Of a stretch of 43,794 nucleotides of DNA, positions 16,487 through 24,422 are shown piece after piece. Origin of the DNA: Clostridiales bacterium (lineage in GTDB: Bacteria; Bacillota; Clostridia; Lachnospirales; JAQSXR01); NCBI GenBank assembly GCA_029256575.1, contig JAQSXR010000010.1, positions 1 to 43,794 on the forward strand. Direction: 5' to 3'. The notes below the pieces were generated by a model. That model had not been told where the DNA came from. It worked only from the letters and a program-made list of their open reading frames with translations, and did not search any database. The position numbers and the translations under genes were made by a program. Position 1 is the first letter of the stretch; each line of letters begins with the position of its first letter.

Positions 16487-17836
16487 ATGCCATTGATTGG
16501 TGCAGTAGCAGATGATTTAACCGGCGCAACGACAACCGGTGTATTACTTGCTCGTTCAAAAGCAAGAACAGCAGTATTCTTTAATGAAGCAGCTGCAGAA
16601 AATGCGGATAACGCAGAACAACTAGATGCAATTCTAGTAAGTAGCAATAGTAGATCGTTACCGGCGAATGAAGCATATGAAAAAGTGAAATCAGCAACAC
16701 AGGCGTTACAACGTATGGGAGTAAAGTATTTCAGTAAAAGGATTGATACTACTCTACGTGGAGGAGTTGGCGTAGAAATCGATGCAATGATGGATTGCAT
16801 GGAAGACGATGTAGTGGCAATAGTAGTTCCTGCGATGCCTCAATCTAGAAGAATTTTGGTTGGTGGGTTTTCTGTAATCGATGGAGTGGCGTTAATTCGT
16901 ACTCCTGTTGCACAAGATGTACGTACTCCGGTGAGTGAGAACTATATACCTAGATTATTAGAAAGTCAAACAAGAAGAAAAGTAGGGTTAGTTACGTTAG
17001 ACACTGTATTACAAGGTGTTGATCGTATCAAACAAAAGTTGAGCAATACCCGTGCCAAAGGAAATGAAATTATCGTAGTTGATGCAATTACATTAGAGGA
17101 TGTTGAAGCAATTGCACAAGCATGCGTTAATCTGGAATGGAATGTAGTAGCGGTTGACCCTGGTGCTTTTACTTCGAAATTGGCCTATTTTAGAAATCTC
17201 ATTCAAAAAGAAGAAACAAATGTACCAGGAGGAACGGGTGAAGATCTCAATAAGACAGTACTAATTGCAGCAGGAAGTGCTACACCAGTAACAAAAAGAC
17301 AAATGGAAGTTCTATGTGAAGACCCGCGTGTAGTCAGAGTTAGTGTTGAACCTGTTCCACTAGTTGATGGTGGTGAAAGTGCAAAAGCTGAAGTTGAAAG
17401 AACGGTTGAACAAGTGCTTAAGTATTTTAACAACGAGAAATTACCGAGAGCTATTCTGATGGAAACTGCACTACATGGTGAATTATTAAATCTAAGTGCA
17501 GAAGATGCAAAGAGACATTACGCAGACGGGATGAGTGCAGATAGAATCAATGCAGGGCTTGGAATGATAATCTCCCGTATTCTAGAAACAGTTGGACAAG
17601 AAAAAATAACTGGATTATATACAACTGGTGGAGACACTATGGTTAATGTATGTTATCAATTAGGCGTTGAATGTATTGAAGTATTGGATTATGTTATAGC
17701 ACAGACAGATGTTGGAAGGTTAGTTGGTAACTATGCTGGATTACCGATTATCGGAAAAGGTGGTCTTACTGGTACAGAACATACAGCTGTAGAGGTTGTT
17801 GAACGATTATTTAAAGAGGCAACAAGACAATTATAG
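16487..17836 (+). CDS. Four-carbon acid-sugar kinase (DUF1537 family; D-threonate/D-erythronate kinase type)
   Basis: This 449-residue DUF1537-family kinase has the N-terminal ADDLTGA motif (Asp9-Asp10) followed by TTTGV, the SKRIDTTLRGG substrate-site segment (about residues 85-95), and the C-terminal nucleotide-binding half with TTGGDT and GLPIIGKGGLTG. Members use ATP to phosphorylate D-threonate, L-threonate or D-erythronate at C4. The order pdxA2-DUF1537 is the described D-threonate/erythronate route: kinase, then PdxA2 to dihydroxyacetone phosphate. Start at 16487 follows TTAGGAGGAAA. The next gene begins 12 bp after its stop. Confidence 0.88.
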   Translation: MPLIGAVADDLTGATTTGVLLARSKARTAVFFNEAAAENADNAEQLDAILVSSNSRSLPANEAYEKVKSATQALQRMGVKYFSKRIDTTLRGGVGVEIDAMMDCMEDDVVAIVVPAMPQSRRILVGGFSVIDGVALIRTPVAQDVRTPVSENYIPRLLESQTRRKVGLVTLDTVLQGVDRIKQKLSNTRAKGNEIIVVDAITLEDVEAIAQACVNLEWNVVAVDPGAFTSKLAYFRNLIQKEETNVPGGTGEDLNKTVLIAAGSATPVTKRQMEVLCEDPRVVRVSVEPVPLVDGGESAKAEVERTVEQVLKYFNNEKLPRAILMETALHGELLNLSAEDAKRHYADGMSADRINAGLGMIISRILETVGQEKITGLYTTGGDTMVNVCYQLGVECIEVLDYVIAQTDVGRLVGNYAGLPIIGKGGLTGTEHTAVEVVERLFKEATRQL

Positions 17837-17848
17837 GAGGTGATAAAT

Positions 17849-18292
17849 ATGAGAATAGCAATTGGATGTGACGAAGCAGCTTATAGTTTAAAAGTAGAAA
17901 TTATGAAACATTTAGATGAAATTGGAGTTGAATATGAAGATTTCGGTGCGAAGTCAGGTGAAGTAATTCTTTATCCTGATGTAGCAATAACGGTAGCGGA
18001 AGCGGTAGCGAAAGGTGACTTTGAAAGAGGTATCTTAGTTTGTGGAACTGGAATTGGTATGGCGATCTCAGCAAATAAAGTTCAAGGAATTCGTGCAGCA
18101 GTATGCCACGATCCATTCTCTACAGAACGATCAAGAAAGAGTAACGATGCTCAGATTATGTGTATGGGTGAAAGAGTAATCGGAGTAGAACTTGCTAAAT
18201 ACTTAGTTGACATATGGTTAAGATGCGATTTCGCTGGGGGCGGATCAACATCAAAAGTCAATAGAATTATGGAATACGAAAAACATAACTAG
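17849..18292 (+). CDS. RpiB/LacAB-family sugar-phosphate isomerase lacking the ring-opening histidine
   Basis: This 147-residue RpiB-fold isomerase has catalytic Cys65 in VCGTGIGM, and SRKSND and GERVIG in the expected places. Compared with E. coli RpiB as remembered, the N-terminal GCDH motif is GCDE (Glu9) and the SRQHND histidine that opens the furanose ring is replaced by Ser98 (SRKSND). Losing ring-opening histidine suggests a linear substrate such as a tetrose or tetrulose phosphate, as for the erythritol-pathway EryI/DerI isomerases. The ATG at 17849 is preceded by AGGAGGTGA at good spacing; the GTG at 17840 overlaps that site and is rejected. It is co-transcribed with the DUF1537 kinase. 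Confidence 0.85.
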   Translation: MRIAIGCDEAAYSLKVEIMKHLDEIGVEYEDFGAKSGEVILYPDVAITVAEAVAKGDFERGILVCGTGIGMAISANKVQGIRAAVCHDPFSTERSRKSNDAQIMCMGERVIGVELAKYLVDIWLRCDFAGGGSTSKVNRIMEYEKHN

Positions 18293-18336
18293 TAAATAAA
18301 GGTTACTTATTAATCACGTATTGGGAGGTATTTTAT

Positions 18337-19365
18337 ATGAAAAATGGTATACAAAAAGAAGAAAAACAAGGTTTGGATTTAAATCTATTAGAAAGAATGA
18401 AAAAAATTCCAGGTGGGTTGGTTATCATTCCTCTCGTAATAGCAGTATTGATAGCAACATTTTTTCCAAAAGCATTTCAAGTTGGTGGTTATGTAACCGC
18501 ATTATTCTATAATGGAAATGCAGCAATGATGGGATTATTCCTTATCATCTGTGGATCATCAATTAACGTAAAGCAAGTAGGTATGCCTCTATATAAAGGT
18601 ATTACATTAACAGGAATTAAGTTTGTTCTAGGTGTTGTTTTAGGGCTTGCAGTTGGAAAAATATTTGGACCAGCTGGTTTTCTCGGAATCACTCCATTTG
18701 TAATAATAGCTGCTCTTACAAACTCAAATGGTTCATTATATATTTCATTATCATCACAATTTGGTAATGCAACTGATACAGGAGCAATTTCACTTCTTTC
18801 ATTAAACGATGGTCCATTCTTTACATTAGTTGCGCTAGGTGCAACAGGACTTGCTTCAATACCAATAATGAGTTTAGTTGCAACATTAATACCAATATTG
18901 ATTGGTTTTGCATGGGGTAACCTTGATAAAGGATTCCGTAAAGCATGTTCTGCAGCTCAACCAATTATTACATTCTTTATGACAATTTCAATTGGTTCAA
19001 AGACAGATGTTAAGACAATCATAACAGCTGGTGCATCCGGTATTATTCTTGGTATAATTTCAGTATCAACTGCAGTATTATTCTTCTATGTATTTAATCT
19101 TCTTCTTCCTAAGAAGGAAAGAAATGCGATGGGTGCAGCAATAGGTACAACAGCATTGAACTCAGCAATGACACCAGCAGCAGTAGCAGAAGCTGATCCA
19201 AGTATGGCTAAATACACAGAAATGGCTACCGCACAATGTGCTACCGCATCAATTATTACCTTGTTCCTTTGTCCTTTCATAGTTGCTTTCTTTGATAATT
19301 CAATGAGAAAGAGAAAAGCTGGTATTTACTCAGTTGAAGGATGGGCAGCAGACAAAGCATTATAG
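18337..19365 (+). CDS. kdgT: KdgT-type 2-keto-3-deoxygluconate/acid-sugar permease
   Basis: This 342-residue integral membrane protein has about ten hydrophobic helices. It is recognised from KIPGGLVIIPL near residue 25, NGNAAMMGLFLIICGSSI, ITLTGIKFVLG, ALTNSNGSLY, the LSLNDGPFFT segment and IGTTALNSAMTPAAVAEADP, all typical of the KdgT transporter family (Bacterial 2-keto-3-deoxygluconate permease). The start follows GGGAGGT. As the transporter of this cluster it is expected to import the acid sugar used by the kinase, for example threonate or erythronate, rather than keto-deoxygluconate; substrate is inferred from neighbours. Confidence 0.88.
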   Translation: MKNGIQKEEKQGLDLNLLERMKKIPGGLVIIPLVIAVLIATFFPKAFQVGGYVTALFYNGNAAMMGLFLIICGSSINVKQVGMPLYKGITLTGIKFVLGVVLGLAVGKIFGPAGFLGITPFVIIAALTNSNGSLYISLSSQFGNATDTGAISLLSLNDGPFFTLVALGATGLASIPIMSLVATLIPILIGFAWGNLDKGFRKACSAAQPIITFFMTISIGSKTDVKTIITAGASGIILGIISVSTAVLFFYVFNLLLPKKERNAMGAAIGTTALNSAMTPAAVAEADPSMAKYTEMATAQCATASIITLFLCPFIVAFFDNSMRKRKAGIYSVEGWAADKAL

Positions 19366-19420
19366 GTTACTCGTAAATAAAGAATAGACATTTGACTTTT
19401 CAAGTATATAGGAGGTAAGA

Positions 19421-19915
19421 ATGAAGATTATTGTTAAAATGAGGACACAATTTATATATGATTTACTATTGTTTCACACTTATTCCAAATTCTCAGGATT
19501 CATGATAAATGTATCGGGATTAGGAATAATAATAACCGGAGGTCTTATGTTAGGTATGGATAAAATTCAACTGATTCAGGCACTTCTATATGTAGCTATT
19601 GGTATTTTGTTCTTATCTTATACGCCATTTACTTTGAAAAGAAAAGCAATGAAAATGATAAAAGCGCCACAATATCAATCAGAAATAGCATATGGTTTCA
19701 ATGAAGAAGGAATCGAAGAAGAAATGTTAGGGCAAGTAAATCATTATTCTTGGAGCCAAGTGGAAAAAGCAATTTCAACACCAAAGGACATAGCTTTTTA
19801 TGTTGGAAAAGAAGAAGCACTTATTTTACCAAAAGAAAGCTTTGGAGAAAATTTCTTACCAACTATGAAACTGATTGCTGAAAATGTGACAAGAGATAGA
19901 ATTTATATAAGATAA
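19421..19915 (+). CDS. YcxB-like small membrane protein
   Basis: This 164-residue protein has two transmembrane helices (about residues 27-46 and 50-68) followed by a cytoplasmic domain beginning with YGFNEEGIEEE and containing SWSQVEKAISTPKDIAFYVGKEEALILPK. This is the pattern of the YcxB-like C-terminal domain family, whose function is unknown. The ATG follows TAGGAGGT. It starts 55 bp after the permease and could be the tail of that operon, but its domain gives no metabolic link. The 3' end, including the stop codon, is embedded in a 28-bp tandem repeat; the final residues TRDRIYIR come from the first repeat unit. Confidence 0.7.
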   Translation: MKIIVKMRTQFIYDLLLFHTYSKFSGFMINVSGLGIIITGGLMLGMDKIQLIQALLYVAIGILFLSYTPFTLKRKAMKMIKAPQYQSEIAYGFNEEGIEEEMLGQVNHYSWSQVEKAISTPKDIAFYVGKEEALILPKESFGENFLPTMKLIAENVTRDRIYIR

Positions 19916-19970
19916 GACAAGAGATAAAATTTATATCAGATAAGACAAGTGATAGAATTTATATGATAAT
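19888..19970 (+). repeat. Three tandem copies of a 28-bp unit across the YcxB-like gene stop codon
   Basis: Units start at 19888, 19916 and 19944, each beginning GACAAG(A/T)GATA and continuing AATTTATAT. The first unit encodes the gene's last codons and its TAA stop (19913-19915). The second and third units are untranslated and differ at a few positions. The exact 28-bp period indicates tandem duplication of the gene's 3' end. Confidence 0.85.
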
Positions 19971-20018
19971 TTTAAAACGTCCCCCCCCTTTTAAAACATA
20001 GATGAAATAAATGAAAGG

Positions 20019-20053
20019 CTGCCTAGAATATAGAAATTGTTCTGGGCAGTTTT
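20019..20053 (+). terminator. Intrinsic terminator upstream of the phosphofructokinase gene
   Basis: The stem CTGCCTAGAA (20019-20028) pairs with TTCTGGGCAG (20040-20049) with one G-T wobble, closing an 11-nt loop. TTTT follows at 20050-20053. It would end transcripts coming from the acid-sugar/YcxB-like group. Confidence 0.65.
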
Positions 20054-20093
20054 CAATAAGAATGAAATTTACAATGATAGAAAGGAAGATAAT

Positions 20094-21314
20094 ATGAATA
20101 ATATTTTAGTAGCACAGTCAGGTGGACCGACAGTAGCAATTAATGCAACTTTAGCTGGGGTTATTCAGGCTGCACAAACGAATTCAATGATAGATAATAT
20201 ATATGGAGCAATAAATGGTATCCAAGGAGTATTAGAAGAAAAGTTTATAGATTTAAAGAAGTATATAAAAGATACAAATGATCTTGAGTTGCTTGGGCAA
20301 ACACCTTCCTCAGCTCTAGGCTCATGCAGATTTATACTAAAATCGTGGAAGGAAGACGAAGAACAATATAAGAAATTTATTGATATTGCACGTAAATATG
20401 ATATTTCGTATTTCATATATATAGGTGGAAATGATTCGATGGATACCGTTCATAAATTATCGGAATATTGTAAGGAAAATGGAATTGATGATATAAAGAT
20501 TATAGGCGCACCAAAAACAATTGATAATGATTTAGTAGGTACTGATCATTGCCCTGGATTTGGGTCAGCAGCAAAATATATAGCTACAACTTTTGCTGAA
20601 TTAGAAAGAGATATATCCGTGTATCAAATCCCAGCGGTTACGATTGTCGAAGTTATGGGAAGAAATGCAGGTTGGTTAACTGCGGCCTCTGCGCTATCTA
20701 GAGTAAATGGTGGAACGGGTCCAGCACTAATCTATTTGTGTGAGACGAATTTTGATACGGAACAATTTATTGAAGATGTTAAAGAAAAGTTACTTGATAA
20801 GAACGGTATTCTTATCGCAATAAGTGAAGGTTTGAAAGATTCATATGGCAACTATATTTCAGATATACTTCAATCAGATGCAGTAGATGCTTTCGGCCAT
20901 AAGAATATTTCTGGTACCGGAAAAGTGTTAGAAAGTATCGTACGTAATAGAATAGGTTGTAAAGTGCGATCCATAGAATTAAATCTTATGCAACGTTGTG
21001 CATCACATATCGCAAGTGCAACTGACATAAATGAGGCAAAAATGCTTGGTATGAAGGCACTACAACGAGCTATGGAAGGTATTTCAGGAGAGATGGCATC
21101 AATTATTAGAACGAATTCGAATCCCTATACGGTTGTATATTCTTCCCTTCCGGTTGGAGAGGTTGCAAATCATGAAAAGAAAATTCCTTCTTATCTAATT
21201 AGTGAAAATGGAAATGATGTCACAAAAGAAATGCTTCAATACTTAATCCCTTTGGTTCAAGGAGAAGTAAATACTTTATATGAAAATGGAATTCCAAAGC
21301 ATATGGTATTTTAA
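20094..21314 (+). CDS. 6-phosphofructokinase, pyrophosphate-dependent type
   Basis: This 406-residue PFK-family enzyme phosphorylates fructose 6-phosphate. Motifs are SGGPTVAINATL (9-20), GGNDS (111-115), PKTIDND (140-146, with the catalytic Asp144) and MGRNAGW. Two residues point to pyrophosphate as phosphoryl donor: Asp114 where ATP enzymes have Gly (E. coli Gly104), and Lys141 where they have Gly (E. coli Gly124). The ATG at 20094 has AAAGGAAG upstream; an earlier frame start at 20037 lies inside the preceding terminator. It is flanked by terminators and so is probably monocistronic. PPi-PFK enzymes are common in energy-limited anaerobes. Confidence 0.87.
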   Translation: MNNILVAQSGGPTVAINATLAGVIQAAQTNSMIDNIYGAINGIQGVLEEKFIDLKKYIKDTNDLELLGQTPSSALGSCRFILKSWKEDEEQYKKFIDIARKYDISYFIYIGGNDSMDTVHKLSEYCKENGIDDIKIIGAPKTIDNDLVGTDHCPGFGSAAKYIATTFAELERDISVYQIPAVTIVEVMGRNAGWLTAASALSRVNGGTGPALIYLCETNFDTEQFIEDVKEKLLDKNGILIAISEGLKDSYGNYISDILQSDAVDAFGHKNISGTGKVLESIVRNRIGCKVRSIELNLMQRCASHIASATDINEAKMLGMKALQRAMEGISGEMASIIRTNSNPYTVVYSSLPVGEVANHEKKIPSYLISENGNDVTKEMLQYLIPLVQGEVNTLYENGIPKHMVF

Positions 21315-21386
21315 GTAGTCATTAATTCGTATATTACATATGATTTGTACGAATAAGATAATAAGCATATAAATAAATATGGTAAT

Positions 21387-21433
21387 TAATGGGTAGAATT
21401 ACTTGTAAATCAAGTGTTTTGCCCATTATTTTT
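21387..21433 (+). terminator. Probable intrinsic terminator of the PFK gene
   Basis: Outer stem TAATGGG (21387-21393) / CCCATTA (21422-21428) and inner stem ACTTG (21401-21405) / CAAGT (21411-21415) are joined by an internal loop. TTTTT follows from 21429. The interrupted stem makes it weaker than the others here. Confidence 0.55.
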
Positions 21434-21500
21434 AGATAAAATGTTTAAATAGTCAATTAATAGGGGACAGGGTTACGTAATGTTAAGCAAAATATAATAA

Positions 21501-21529
21501 TTGACAAGCTTTTATGTCTGAATTATAAT
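21501..21529 (+). promoter_or_regulatory. Perfect consensus sigma-A promoter before the chemotaxis receptor gene
   Basis: TTGACA at 21501-21506 and TATAAT at 21524-21529 match the consensus at all 12 positions with the ideal 17-bp spacer. The predicted transcription start is near 21536, leaving a leader of about 120 nt before the ATG at 21655. Many receptor genes use a flagellar sigma factor; this one appears to use the housekeeping one. Confidence 0.85.
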
Positions 21530-21654
21530 TATATCTGTTCAGTTAATTTTTTGAAAATATACAAAATCGTTTTGGTAAATAATAGTATTTATTTAACTGT
21601 AACTTAGTAACTAATTATGGTGTGCTATGAGGCAAAAGAAGGGTGGTATAATTC

Positions 21655-23727
21655 ATGAATAAGATGGAAACAAGTAAAAATGTAACAAATAAAAATGAAT
21701 TAAACAAAAAAAGAGGTTCTATAAAGGTAAAATTATTATTAATACCTTTGATCGTTGTATTAGTCGGAATTGCTACTATAGGAGCTATATCTGCTTATTT
21801 TACCAAGGAAAGCTTACTCGATGAAATGAGGAATAATGGATTTTTTGCATCGCAACAATTTGTTGATCGAATGGGAGATAATAAAGAAGCATTAAGTAAT
21901 ATTAATAATGTGTTAGAAGATAAAATTAGAATAGCTGGTACTACAGTAATAGCAAATAAGGACAATTTAGATAGTAATAAATTAAAGAAACTTGCAAAAG
22001 AATTCGGGGCGGATCAGATATATTGGTATAATAATAAAGGGGAAATTCTTTATTCCACCGTTGATGATTATGTAGGATGGGTTGCACCGGAAGATCATCC
22101 GGTTTACCAATTTTTAATTGGTGGAGAAGATGAACTTATGGAAGCAGAGATTAGAAAAGATTCGGAATCTGATAATTATGGAAAGAATGGCTATATAAGA
22201 GGTGATAACGATTATTTTGTTCAAGTAGTAATTAGTGCGAATGATGTACAAGCATTAACGGAAAAATTTAGTTATCAAACCCTCGTAGATGACTTGGTTT
22301 CCAATGAAAACATAAGTTATGCGCTGTTTATTGATAAGAACCTAGTTGCGGTTGCGAGCAGTGATAAGGATGAAATTGGAACAATTCTTGATGATGAAGG
22401 TAGCATTGTAGCCGCTAGAGATGGAAAATCTTATGCTTCAGAATTCTATGATGATACCAGTGGTACTAAAGTCTATGACGTATTAATGCCAGCTGTAATA
22501 AATGGAGAACATATTGGTGCTGTAGATATCGGTTATTCAATGAAAAATGTTAATTCGACTATTATGAAAAATATAATAACTGTTTCAATTACAGGACTTA
22601 TTGTATTCATAGTATTAGCACTTGTTCTGTTTATAACTTCTACTGGAGCTATTAAAATAATACATAAGCTAAAGAAACAACTTGGTTTTATGGCGGCTGG
22701 AGATTTCAGTAAAGAAATACCCGCAGGGTTGACTAACAAAAATGATGAGTTTGGGCAAATGGCACAAGCTGTTGATAGCATGCAAAGTGCGGTTAAGGAC
22801 ATGATAAGAAGCGTGCTCGATAAATCACAACAAGTAGCAGCATCATCCGAACAATTAACAGTATCATCGCAACAATCTTCCATAACGGCGGATGAAGTTT
22901 CTAGAGCAATAGAAGAAATTGCAAAAGGAGCAAGTGATCAAGCAAAAGATACTGAGACGACTGCTGTTAATGTTGAAGAAATGGGAGACTTATTAGATCA
23001 AGACGTAAAGCATATGCACGAACTTAATGATGCCACAGCTGAAATAGATAAACAAAAAGAAGAAGGCTTTACGATACTAAAAGAACTTGTTGATAAAACT
23101 AATAAAAGTGGTGATGCTTCACAAAAGGTTTATGAAATTATGGTAAGCAATAATGAAAGTGCAGTAAAGATAGAAAGTGCAAGCGAAATGATAAAAAGCA
23201 TTGCAGCTCAAACGAATTTATTAGCACTTAATGCTGCAATCGAAGCTGCAAGAGCAGGAGAAGCAGGAAGAGGATTTGCAATAGTTGCAGATGAAATAAG
23301 AAAACTTGCGGAGCAATCCAATAACTTTACAAATGATATTAAGATTGTAATTGAAGAGTTAAAGACAAAATCGCAAGGTGCTCTTAATACGATGCAGGAT
23401 GTAAAGGGGATTATAGATTCTCAAGCAGATAGCGTTAAAGACACGGAAAGCAAATTTGTTTTGATAGCGCAAGCAATCGATTCAATAAAAGAGATTACTG
23501 AGAATTTAAATCATTCCGCTAAATTAATGATAACGAATAAAAATAAGATTATTGGATTGACTCAGAATTTATCTGCAATTTCAGAAGAAAATGCAGCAGG
23601 AACACAAGAAGCATCAGCTTCAATGGAAGAACAAGCAACTAAGATAGAAGAGATTGCAAATTCAGGTAGATCCTTAGCAACTATTGCAGAGGAATTACGT
23701 GTCTTGATTGAAAAATTTATAGTTTAA
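21655..23727 (+). CDS. Methyl-accepting chemotaxis protein with periplasmic-type Cache sensor
   Basis: This 690-residue receptor has the standard layout: TM1 (about 26-47), an extracellular sensor of about 250 residues with Cache-like [10 protein letters not shown] and [12 protein letters not shown] strands, TM2 (about 303-325), a HAMP segment, and a long cytoplasmic coiled coil. The signalling tip is at about 515-556 with the invariant [16 protein letters not shown] and [18 protein letters not shown]. It would sense a small ligand and control CheA kinase. No CheW-binding pentapeptide or che genes are nearby. The ATG follows AAGGGTGG. Its own consensus promoter and a strong terminator make it a single-gene unit. 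Confidence 0.93.
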   Translation: MNKMETSKNVTNKNELNKKRGSIKVKLLLIPLIVVLVGIATIGAISAYFTKESLLDEMRNNGFFASQQFVDRMGDNKEALSNINNVLEDKIRIAGTTVIANKDNLDSNKLKKLAKEFGADQIYWYNNKGEILYSTVDDYVGWVAPEDHPVYQFLIGGEDELMEAEIRKDSESDNYGKNGYIRGDNDYFVQVVISANDVQALTEKFSYQTLVDDLVSNENISYALFIDKNLVAVASSDKDEIGTILDDEGSIVAARDGKSYASEFYDDTSGTKVYDVLMPAVINGEHIGAVDIGYSMKNVNSTIMKNIITVSITGLIVFIVLALVLFITSTGAIKIIHKLKKQLGFMAAGDFSKEIPAGLTNKNDEFGQMAQAVDSMQSAVKDMIRSVLDKSQQVAASSEQLTVSSQQSSITADEVSRAIEEIAKGASDQAKDTETTAVNVEEMGDLLDQDVKHMHELNDATAEIDKQKEEGFTILKELVDKTNKSGDASQKVYEIMVSNNESAVKIESASEMIKSIAAQTNLLALNAAIEAARAGEAGRGFAIVADEIRKLAEQSNNFTNDIKIVIEELKTKSQGALNTMQDVKGIIDSQADSVKDTESKFVLIAQAIDSIKEITENLNHSAKLMITNKNKIIGLTQNLSAISEENAAGTQEASASMEEQATKIEEIANSGRSLATIAEELRVLIEKFIV

Positions 23728-23736
23728 ACTAAATTT

Positions 23737-23780
23737 AAAAAGCAATATTATTTGGAAACTCCAAGTAATATTGCTTTTTT
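23737..23780. terminator. Strong bidirectional terminator between the chemotaxis receptor and msrA
   Basis: A 19-bp stem (23737-23755 pairing with 23761-23779, one G-T wobble) closes a 5-nt loop AAACT. It runs from an A-tract on the left to a T-tract on the right, with GCAATATTA and TAATATTGC as core arms, so it can serve both convergent genes. Confidence 0.9.
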
Positions 23781-23805
23781 ATAATTGGAAACCTAATTGA
23801 AAAGT

Positions 23806-24339
23806 TTATTTCATATCATCTTTTGCAAGCTTTGCTTTTTCGAATTTATCCACGCCAATATGGCAATAGCCTTGTGGATTTTTATCTAAATATTTCTGAT
23901 GATATTCTTCTGCGATATAATAATTTTGTAATGGTAATACTTCAATCGCAATCGGCTTTTCATATTTTGTTTGGAGTTCTTTGATTGAAGCTAAAATTGT
24001 TTCTACATCATTACTATCTACATAATAGATTCCTGTTCGATATTGACTTCCAATATCATTTCCCTGACGATTTACAGAGGTTGGATTAATTACATCATAG
24101 TAAAGGGTCAGTATATATTCAAGGCGGATTTGTTTAGGATCATATATTACTTTAACCGTTTCAGCATGTCCTGTATTATGGTGACACACTTCCTCATAAG
24201 TTGGATTCTCAGTATTTCCATTTGCATAACCTACATTTGTTTCTATTATTCCACCAATATTCGCTAGATACTTCTCGGTACCCCAAAAGCAACCGCCTGC
24301 TAGATATATTTCTTTCATATTATTTGTATTTTGATTCAA
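23806..24339 (-). CDS. msrA: Peptide methionine-S-sulfoxide reductase MsrA
   Basis: The protein is 177 residues from the chosen start. It reduces methionine-S-sulfoxide in proteins. The catalytic motif GCFWG lies near the N-terminus, with NVGYANG, NTGHAE, DPTSVNRQGNDIGSQYR-like and EEYHQKYL family segments. The predicted promoter puts the transcript start near 24360, excluding the longer frame start at 24381. AGAGGTG (24353-24347 on the - strand) lies 7 bp from a TTG at 24339, while the first ATG (24318) is about 28 bp away, so TTG is preferred; the ATG start would give 170 residues beginning directly MKEIYLAGGCFWG. Both keep the full domain. Confidence 0.9.
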   Translation of the reverse strand: MNQNTNNMKEIYLAGGCFWGTEKYLANIGGIIETNVGYANGNTENPTYEEVCHHNTGHAETVKVIYDPKQIRLEYILTLYYDVINPTSVNRQGNDIGSQYRTGIYYVDSNDVETILASIKELQTKYEKPIAIEVLPLQNYYIAEEYHQKYLDKNPQGYCHIGVDKFEKAKLAKDDMK

Positions 24340-24366
24340 TATAAAGCACCTCTTTTCTGTTATAAA

Positions 24367-24395
24367 ATTATATAACAACAAATATAAAATATCAA
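24367..24395 (-). promoter_or_regulatory. Predicted sigma-A promoter of msrA
   Basis: On the - strand, TTGATA (24395-24390) and TATAAT (24372-24367) are separated by 17 bp. Transcription would begin near 24360, about 20 bp ahead of the TTG start codon. Confidence 0.75.
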
Positions 24396-24422
24396 TACAT
24401 TACAAACATCTTAAGATATAGT

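Larger units (their letters stand above)
21315..21654. other. 340-bp intergenic region between PFK and the chemotaxis receptor
   Basis: It contains an inverted repeat ATTCGTA (21325-21331) / TACGAAT (21348-21354), the PFK terminator, a GGGGACAGGG stretch at 21463-21472, the consensus promoter of the receptor gene (21501-21529) and a leader of about 120 nt. The leader carries an inverted repeat CAGTTAA (21540-21546) / TTAACTG (21593-21599). I see no gene and no recognisable riboswitch core. Confidence 0.6.

Noticed and set aside
16375-16800. 141-codon open frame on the - strand
   Set aside because: It lies opposite the end of pdxA2 and the start of the DUF1537 kinase, both well supported by motifs; its composition is that of a mirror frame and it has no recognisable domain.
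17019-17031. FNR-like TTGAT-CGT-ATCAA
   Set aside because: The spacer is 3 bp instead of 4 and it lies inside the kinase coding sequence, so it is likely chance.
21463-21480. GGGGACAGGGTTACG stretch resembling the ends of transposon-associated repeats
   Set aside because: Only one short copy is seen, with no inverted partner and no transposase remnant nearby.
21536-21654. Possible riboswitch in the chemotaxis receptor leader
   Set aside because: I could not find a cyclic-di-GMP or other known riboswitch core; only a 7-bp inverted repeat is present.
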